Shown: positions 1 through 3,942 of the stretch, piece after piece
Numbering within the stretch: position 1 is the first letter of the stretch
Layout: the number at the start of each line of letters is the position of its first letter
NCBI GenBank assembly: GCA_018432565.1
Contig: JAHDSS010000189.1
Span: 1-5,136 of the forward strand
Length of the DNA stretch: 5,136 nt
DNA from: Kiritimatiellia bacterium
GTDB taxonomy: Bacteria; Verrucomicrobiota; Kiritimatiellia; CAIQIC01; Lenti-01
Direction of reading: 5' to 3'
Translations under genes and position numbers: made by a program
Notes under the pieces: generated by a model
Told to the model about the DNA's origin: nothing
The model's input: only the letters and a program-made list of their open reading frames with translations
Databases searched by the model: none

Positions 1-150
1 GCCGTCCACGTTCACGTTCTGGCCGAACCCGCACCCCTCGCCGATCTTCGCCCCCTTCATCACGTGGCTGAAATGCCAGATCTTCGTCCCCTCCCCGATC
101 TCCGCCCCCTCGTCCACGTAGGCGGATTCGTGTTTGAAGTAACTGGTCAT
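1..150 (-). CDS. wbpD: WlbB/WbpD-like sugar N-acetyltransferase, N-terminal 50 residues (partial)
   Basis: The visible 50 residues start MTSYFKHESAYVDEGAEIGE and contain hexapeptide-repeat (left-handed beta-helix) sequence. The stretch IWHFSHVMKGAKIGEGCGFG followed by QNVNVDG matches the pattern I know from WlbB/WbpD enzymes (IWHW/F-x-H then GAxIGExCxxGQNVxV). Those cytoplasmic enzymes use acetyl-CoA to acetylate the 3-amino group of UDP-2-acetamido-3-amino-2,3-dideoxy-glucuronate. The catalytic and C-terminal part lies beyond the left edge, so substrate cannot be confirmed. The ATG at 150-148 is preceded by a strong AGGAG five bases upstream, which fixes the start. The gene would normally follow the dehydrogenase at 709-1659 directly; here an S23-type cassette lies between them. 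It could be another hexapeptide acetyltransferase, but the IWHF...GQNV pattern makes the WlbB/WbpD group the best call. Confidence 0.85.
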   Translation of the reverse strand, partial: MTSYFKHESAYVDEGAEIGEGTKIWHFSHVMKGAKIGEGCGFGQNVNVDG

Positions 151-155
151 AATAT

Positions 156-160
156 CTCCT
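156..160 (-). promoter_or_regulatory. Ribosome binding site of the acetyltransferase
   Basis: On the minus strand AGGAG is followed by ATATT and then the ATG. This is a near-ideal Shine-Dalgarno sequence. It lies just outside the repeat-flanked cassette, so the cassette leaves translation initiation of the downstream gene intact. Confidence 0.75.
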
Positions 161-167
161 GATCAAG

Positions 168-202
168 AGGACAGACGACGGAAGACAGAGGACAGAAAGG
201 AC
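168..202. repeat. Degenerate heptamer array, downstream flank of the S23-type gene
   Basis: On the plus strand five consecutive 7-mers can be read: aggacag, acgacgg, aagacag, aggacag, aaaggac. They are variants of the AGGACGG/AAGACGG unit found in the larger array at 604-708, but in the opposite orientation. The fit is imperfect and the last unit is weak. The array fills nearly all of the gap between the S23-type stop codon (206-208) and the acetyltransferase ribosome binding site. Confidence 0.7.
179..197. repeat. Left arm of 19-bp inverted repeat enclosing the S23-type gene
   Basis: cggaagacagaggacagaa on the plus strand matches 18 of 19 positions of the reverse complement of 616-634. The only mismatch is an A at 187. 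It is the best-matching segment between the two heptamer arrays. Confidence 0.65.
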
Positions 203-205
203 ACC

Positions 206-598
206 TTATTTTCGGCACTCCAATGGAGTCCAGACATCGGGGTGTTGCATCATATTACCCAACATGCCACCAATACTTTTGCATTTTGTCATGAGATTAT
301 TGAAGGCTTCCTCCTCCATATACCCGCATAGAAGCGCTGATCTGAGCCAGTGCCTGGTTTCATTCTGTTCTCCATCCGAATCGCTAAGCTTGCTGATGAA
401 GTGGGCCGGGTAGCGGCGTTTAGCCCATGCCTCGCCAATATTTCCCCCGATAGACCGAGATGAACGCCTGACCTGATCAATCAATGAGTAGGTTTCATCT
501 TTAGGGAACGCCTTGCTGATGCGAAAAATTTCCTGTTGCAGTTCCAATGCCAATTGGTAGACCTCCAAATCTTCAAATGACGCAATCTTCCCTGCCAT
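206..598 (-). CDS. Four-helix-bundle protein, S23 / Avd-like family
   Basis: A 130-residue protein, typical in length for the 23S rRNA-intervening-sequence (S23) four-helix-bundle family. It shows the family layout: F-x-D-L-x-V-Y-Q at 8-15 opens helix 1 (about 9-29), then FPKDE, then the signature QVRRSSRSIGGNIGEA at 42-57 in helix 2. Helices 3 and 4 (about 65-92 and 95-118) follow, with a short WTPLECRK tail. There is no signal peptide or membrane segment. Arg44, Arg45, Arg48 and Lys60-Arg62 form basic patches that could bind nucleic acid, as known for the related Avd protein; the actual function of stand-alone family members is unknown to me. GC is about 47% by hand count over 241-600, against about 70% in adjacent genes, and A/T-ending codons are common, which points to transfer. 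The ATG at 598-596 follows heptamer repeats that supply its ribosome binding site. The gene has no evident link to polysaccharide synthesis and looks like cassette cargo. Confidence 0.85.
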   Translation of the reverse strand: MAGKIASFEDLEVYQLALELQQEIFRISKAFPKDETYSLIDQVRRSSRSIGGNIGEAWAKRRYPAHFISKLSDSDGEQNETRHWLRSALLCGYMEEEAFNNLMTKCKSIGGMLGNMMQHPDVWTPLECRK

Positions 599-600
599 TT

Positions 601-612
601 CTTCCGTCCTCC
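601..612 (-). promoter_or_regulatory. Ribosome binding site embedded in the heptamer array
   Basis: On the minus strand the last repeat units give GGAGG at 612-608, nine bases before the ATG, and GGAAG at 605-601, which is very close to the start. GGAGG arises at the junction of consecutive units (..ACGG|AGGACGG), so any array that includes an AGGACGG unit preceded by a unit ending in GG carries it. I infer that the repeat doubles as the translation signal. Confidence 0.5.
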
Positions 613-708
613 GTCTTCTGTCCTCCGTCTTCCGTCCTCCGTCTTCCGTCTTCCGTCTTCCGTCCTCCGTCCTCCGTCCTCCGTCCTCCGTCTTCCGTCC
701 TCCGTCCT
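604..708. repeat. 15-copy tandem heptamer array (CCGTCYT / AGGACGG-AAGACGG)
   Basis: Fifteen consecutive, in-register 7-bp units run from 604 to 708. Read on the minus strand in transcription order they are AGGACGG (A) or AAGACGG (B), in the order A A B A A A A B B B A B A* B A, where A* is AGGACAG (618-624). All units differ only by G/A changes, at unit position 2 or 6. The first unit begins immediately after the dehydrogenase stop codon TAG (711-709) and the last ends five bases before the ATG of the S23-type gene. There is no room for spacers, so this is not a CRISPR array. Such a tract is expected to vary in copy number. Confidence 0.95.
616..634. repeat. Right arm of 19-bp inverted repeat enclosing the S23-type gene
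   Basis: ttctgtcctccgtcttccg on the plus strand is the reverse complement of 179-197 at 18 of 19 positions. It contains the variant unit CTGTCCT (618-624), the only unit of the array that shares the AGGACAG form with the downstream flank. Confidence 0.65.
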
Positions 709-1659
709 CTAATAACTCAACATCTCCATCAGCCGGATCCCCGACAGCACGTCGGCTTTGGACGGGAACATCGCCCAGTTTTCCTCGGCGATATGGCGGT
801 AGAGCGTGTTGTGGCCTTTGCCGTACTGGTGGTCGAGCTGGAAGTCCAGATCCGGCTTCTCCAGCCCTTCCACGTTCCAGAAATCAATCTGGTTGAGGTT
901 CGTCCCCGACAGCCGGATGGTGCCCTTTTCCGCGATCAGCGTGAATTCCGTCGCGAAATTCTTTTCATACACATCCACCGTGGCGTTCAGCGTACCCACC
1001 GCTCCCGACCGGAACCGCAGCACGGCCGACACGCTGTCGAACACTTCGAACCCGCGCAGCGACCCGCCCTCCCCCTTGTGCGATTCCACTTCGCCGAAGA
1101 AGTAATGCAGCATGTCCACGTAATGACTGGCCTGCGTGTAGAGCACGCCCCCGTCGAATTCCGATGTCCCGTGCCAGTCGATCTGGAAGTACTCGTCGTT
1201 GCGGTTCCACAGCACGTTGCAGACGAACTGGTGAATCCGCCCCAGCCGCCCGCTGTCAATCAGCTGCTTCACATGGGCCACCAGCGGATTGTAGCGGTTC
1301 TGGTACACCGGCAGCAGCCGCTTGCCCGCCTTTTCCACCCGCCGGTACACCTCATGGGCCTCGCGCAGGGTCAGCGACAGCGGCTTTTCGCACACAATCA
1401 GGGCGGCGTCGGTCAGCTCCGCCACGTTGGAAACGTGGCGGGGATGCAGCCCCGACGGCGTCAGCACCGCCACCAGATCAACGCCGCGGATCTGCCGGTA
1501 GTCCGTCACATGCGGCACGCCCAGCTTCTCGCCCGCCGCCCGGGCCCGTTCCTCGATCCGGTCGCATACCAGGGCGATTTCCAGCCCGGGGTTGGCGGCA
1601 ATGGCTTCCACATGGCGGTTCAGGATGCGCCCGCATCCCATCAGGGCAATGGTTTTCAT
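709..1659 (-). CDS. Gfo/Idh/MocA oxidoreductase, probable UDP-sugar 3-dehydrogenase (WlbA/WbpB-like)
   Basis: A 316-residue cytoplasmic NAD(P)-dependent dehydrogenase. The N-terminal Rossmann fold begins IALMGCGRILNRH (residues 4-16; dinucleotide-binding GCGRI motif). The family CEKP motif, with the expected catalytic Lys92, is at 90-93. The C-terminal domain carries W151-x-R-x-x-x-Y-F and F-D-G-G-V-L-Y-T-Q-x-S-H-Y-V-D (168-182), with the usual active-site His179. This GG...Q..H..D arrangement is typical of WlbA/WbpB enzymes, which oxidise C3 of UDP-N-acetyl-glucosaminuronate before transamination and N-acetylation. The WlbB-like acetyltransferase just downstream supports that role, but another sugar substrate is possible. 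ATG 1659-1657 was chosen because AGGGAG lies 7 bases upstream and it overlaps the kinase stop as ATGA; an upstream in-frame start would run deep into the kinase gene. The protein ends at ...LMEMLSY, perhaps a few residues early for the family, exactly where the heptamer array begins. Confidence 0.88.
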   Translation of the reverse strand: MKTIALMGCGRILNRHVEAIAANPGLEIALVCDRIEERARAAGEKLGVPHVTDYRQIRGVDLVAVLTPSGLHPRHVSNVAELTDAALIVCEKPLSLTLREAHEVYRRVEKAGKRLLPVYQNRYNPLVAHVKQLIDSGRLGRIHQFVCNVLWNRNDEYFQIDWHGTSEFDGGVLYTQASHYVDMLHYFFGEVESHKGEGGSLRGFEVFDSVSAVLRFRSGAVGTLNATVDVYEKNFATEFTLIAEKGTIRLSGTNLNQIDFWNVEGLEKPDLDFQLDHQYGKGHNTLYRHIAEENWAMFPSKADVLSGIRLMEMLSY

Positions 1660-3929
1660 GTCTGCTCTCCCTTGAGTCCCGGTCCGGACGGCGCTCCCGC
1701 CCCGCCGTCTCCGGCGGGCGGCGGGGGGGGCGGCGGCTCGGCATAGGAGTGATAGTGCTTCTGGTAATGGTAGTACGGCCCAAATCCGTGATAAGCGAAC
1801 TTGGAGTGGTCCACGTCGTTCATGACCACCGCAATGGCGGAAATCCCCACGTCCCGGAACCGGCGGATGGTGTGCCGCACCGCCCGCTTGCGGCTGATGC
1901 CCGGACGCGCCATCACCAGCACGCAATCCACCTGCCCCGCCAGCGACAGCGCATCGCTGACGATCCCCAGCGGCGGGGCGTCAATCACCACCCGGTCGTA
2001 GCTGTTCCGGGCCCACGCCAGCAGGTCCGCCACCTTGGCCCCGCCCACCAACTCGGACGGACGCGCCTCCCCCGACACCCGCGACGCAATCACGTCCAGA
2101 TTCGGGCAGCCGGACGCATAGGTGATGTCCCGGGGCCGGGTGTTCCGGCTGGCCAGATATTCCAGCAGCCCCTGATGCCCCCGCGGCATCGGGAAAATCC
2201 CCCCGATGCGCGGCCGCCTCAGGTCGAAATCAATCAGCAGCGTCCGCTGCCCCGTCCGGGCGCAGGCCGTCGCCAGATTGCAGCAGGTGCTCGTCTTGCC
2301 TTCCTCCGGCAGCGAACTCGCCGCCAGAATCACCCGCGCCTGATCCCGGTAGGCCGCGGAATCCAGCACCGAACGCAGCCCCGCGAACGCCTCGGCCATC
2401 TCGCCGTGCGAATGCGTCCACGACGCCAGCGCGATCTCCTTGCGGTCCCTCGTCCGGACATGCGGAATGATCGCCAGAATCTTGATCCCCGTCCCCCCCT
2501 CGATGTCCTGGACATCCACCACGTGGTCTTCCAGCAGATCCGACAGAAACGCCAGTCCCAGGCCCAGCCCCGCTCCCAGCAGCAGCGCCATGAACAGCAC
2601 CCGCAGCGGACGGGGATGAATCTGAATGGCCCGCTGCGCGCGCTCCACCAGCTTGACCGTGGCCGTGTTCTCGTCCGCCGACAGCCGCGCCTCCTGAATG
2701 CGGTACAGCACTCCCATGAACGACGCGTCCGCCGCGCTGCGCGCCCGCTCCAGCGCCGCGATTTTCATCGTGGCATCCAGAATGTCCCGGTCCAGGTCCG
2801 AGGCCAGCTTCAGCTGGTCTTCTTTCTTCTGGCGCAGGCTGTCCGCCTGCTCGTCGTACAGCGCCAGATTGGCCGCCGCCGTGCTCTTCGCCCGCTGCAG
2901 GGCCGACATCGCCTGCTCCCGGTACAGCTCCACCGCCTGGTCCTGGGCCTGCACCGCCGGATGCTTCGCGGTGTACCGCGACATCAGCCGGTCCCGCTCC
3001 GACACCGCCACGCGCCAGCGCTCCAGCGCACCGGCCACATCCGCCGCCCGCGGAATGTCCACCGGCAGCTCCCCGGCCTTCTCCGGCTCCAGTTCCACCG
3101 CGCTCAGCGCATCCAGCAGCTTGCGCTCCAGCGTCGCCTTGTTTTCCACCTGCGTCAGCGCCTCGTTGAAACTAAGCAGGGATCCCTGCACCGTCCTGCG
3201 CTGCCCTTCCAGCACGTCCAGCTGGTACTGCTGGCGCGCATCCAGCAGCGCCTGGTCCGCGGAATCCAGCTCGCGCTTCTGACTCTCCGCCTGCGCCTCC
3301 AGCCACGCCACCGCTGAATCCGAGACCTCCCGGTTTTCCGCCCGCGTGCTCGCTTCCGCCCCCGCCGCGAACGCGTTGCATGCCCGGATCGCGAAGTCCG
3401 GATCCCGGCTCGCATAGGCCACCCGTACCAGCCGCGTGTGCCGCATCAGGGAAAAATTCGCCCGCCCCGACAACCGCTGCGCCAGCTCGTCCTCGCTCAT
3501 CCGGTCGTCCGGATACAGCTTCCGGTAGCTGGCCAGCACGTGCGGCCGCATGGACGAGCTCTTGAATTTCTCGATCTGGGTGTTCAGCGTCTCCTCGACC
3601 TGCACCGCCATCGTCGGATCCTCGATCATCGCATCCTGCTTGTTCAGGATGCGCGGGCGCCGGACGCTCAGCTCGATCGTCGCCCAGGCCTGGTAGATTT
3701 TGGGCGCCTGGCGCAGGTAGAACGCCGCCGCCCCCAGAATGAACGCCGCCGTCAGCAGGATGGTCAGCCATTTTTTGCGCGCGATCCGCAGCAGACGCAG
3801 CGGATCCAGCGCGTGCAGCGGTCCGCCATCCACCTGGGACTCGGCGTAGTAGGGCGGCGGCGCGGACGGCGCCAGGACGGCCGGCTCCGGAGCGGCCGGC
3901 GGACGGGATACGGGTCGCGGTGCATTCAT
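1656..3929 (-). CDS. Wzc-like polysaccharide co-polymerase with BY-type tyrosine kinase domain
   Basis: A 757-residue inner-membrane protein, close to the usual Wzc length (about 720-760). In order: a proline-rich cytoplasmic N-terminus with APPPYY; transmembrane segment 1 at about 53-73 (LTILLTAAFILGAAAFYL); a Wzz domain and long, helix-rich periplasmic region with heptad-like coiled coils (about 190-430); transmembrane segment 2 at about 443-463; and a cytoplasmic kinase domain. The kinase has a Walker A motif (SSLPEEGKTST, about 538-548), a Walker A' motif (LLIDFDLRRP, 564-573) and a Walker B motif (VVIDAPP, about 647-653). The tyrosine cluster YHGFGPYYHYQKHYHSY (713-729) holds six Tyr. 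In this family such clusters autophosphorylate between subunits, and cycling of phosphorylation controls chain length and export. Seven prolines (732-738) and a Gly-rich tail follow. ATG 3929 has AGAGGA seven bases upstream; the in-frame GTG at 3965 would overlap the ligase by 23 bases and has a poorer site. No partner phosphatase or outer-membrane Wza protein is in the window. Confidence 0.93.
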   Translation of the reverse strand: MNAPRPVSRPPAAPEPAVLAPSAPPPYYAESQVDGGPLHALDPLRLLRIARKKWLTILLTAAFILGAAAFYLRQAPKIYQAWATIELSVRRPRILNKQDAMIEDPTMAVQVEETLNTQIEKFKSSSMRPHVLASYRKLYPDDRMSEDELAQRLSGRANFSLMRHTRLVRVAYASRDPDFAIRACNAFAAGAEASTRAENREVSDSAVAWLEAQAESQKRELDSADQALLDARQQYQLDVLEGQRRTVQGSLLSFNEALTQVENKATLERKLLDALSAVELEPEKAGELPVDIPRAADVAGALERWRVAVSERDRLMSRYTAKHPAVQAQDQAVELYREQAMSALQRAKSTAAANLALYDEQADSLRQKKEDQLKLASDLDRDILDATMKIAALERARSAADASFMGVLYRIQEARLSADENTATVKLVERAQRAIQIHPRPLRVLFMALLLGAGLGLGLAFLSDLLEDHVVDVQDIEGGTGIKILAIIPHVRTRDRKEIALASWTHSHGEMAEAFAGLRSVLDSAAYRDQARVILAASSLPEEGKTSTCCNLATACARTGQRTLLIDFDLRRPRIGGIFPMPRGHQGLLEYLASRNTRPRDITYASGCPNLDVIASRVSGEARPSELVGGAKVADLLAWARNSYDRVVIDAPPLGIVSDALSLAGQVDCVLVMARPGISRKRAVRHTIRRFRDVGISAIAVVMNDVDHSKFAYHGFGPYYHYQKHYHSYAEPPPPPPPAGDGGAGAPSGPGLKGEQT
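1667..1672 (-). promoter_or_regulatory. Ribosome binding site of the dehydrogenase
   Basis: AGGGAG on the minus strand, 7 bases before the ATG at 1659. It lies inside the final codons of the kinase gene and, with the ATGA overlap, indicates translational coupling. It decides this start against longer in-frame alternatives. Confidence 0.7.
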
Positions 3930-3936
3930 GGCCTGG

Positions 3937-3942
3937 TCCTCT
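3937..3942 (-). promoter_or_regulatory. Ribosome binding site that decides the kinase start
   Basis: AGAGGA on the minus strand directly follows the ligase stop TGA (3945-3943) and sits 7 bases before ATG 3929. It favours the 757-residue product over the 769-residue GTG-initiated alternative at 3965. Confidence 0.65.

Larger units (their letters stand above)
168..708 (-). mobile_element. Putative S23/Avd-type cassette bounded by inverted heptamer arrays
   Basis: The unit comprises a 15-copy heptamer array (604-708), a 130-codon four-helix-bundle gene (206-598) and a short inverted heptamer array (168-202). Three things suggest an insertion: base composition far below its surroundings, inverted repetitive ends, and a position exactly between the stop codon of one polysaccharide gene and the ribosome binding site of the next. 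S23-type ORFs are known inside intervening sequences of 23S rRNA genes, where the ends pair. Avd, a structural relative, works with a reverse transcriptase in diversity-generating retroelements. No transposase, reverse transcriptase or integrase is present here, so if mobile it would depend on a trans-acting enzyme. The outer boundaries are uncertain by several bases and no target-site duplication was identified. Mobility is inference, not observed. Confidence 0.5.

Noticed and set aside
160..205. Rho-independent terminator after the S23-type gene
   Set aside because: The region after the stop codon is repeat sequence without a local GC-rich hairpin followed by a T run on the minus strand; the downstream gene appears to be in the same transcript.
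604..708. CRISPR-like or DGR-like repeat array
   Set aside because: The units are 7 bp and contiguous with no spacers, so it is not CRISPR. No reverse transcriptase, template repeat or variable repeat could be found, so a complete diversity-generating retroelement is not supported despite the Avd-like protein.
161..708. Classical insertion sequence
   Set aside because: No transposase is encoded and no target-site duplication was identified by eye, so it is described only as a putative non-autonomous cassette.
547..1746. Plus-strand open frame of 399 codons that reads the heptamers as a proline/serine-rich peptide repeat
   Set aside because: It is antisense to the S23-type and dehydrogenase genes, lacks recognisable domains outside the repeat, and exists because GC-rich sequence has few stops. 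The 7-residue peptide periodicity is only the 7-bp repeat read through three frames.
1164..3317. Plus-strand open frame of 717 codons opposite the kinase gene
   Set aside because: Composition is Arg/Pro/His-rich with no domain or motif, and it mirrors a strongly supported gene on the other strand; a shadow of high GC.
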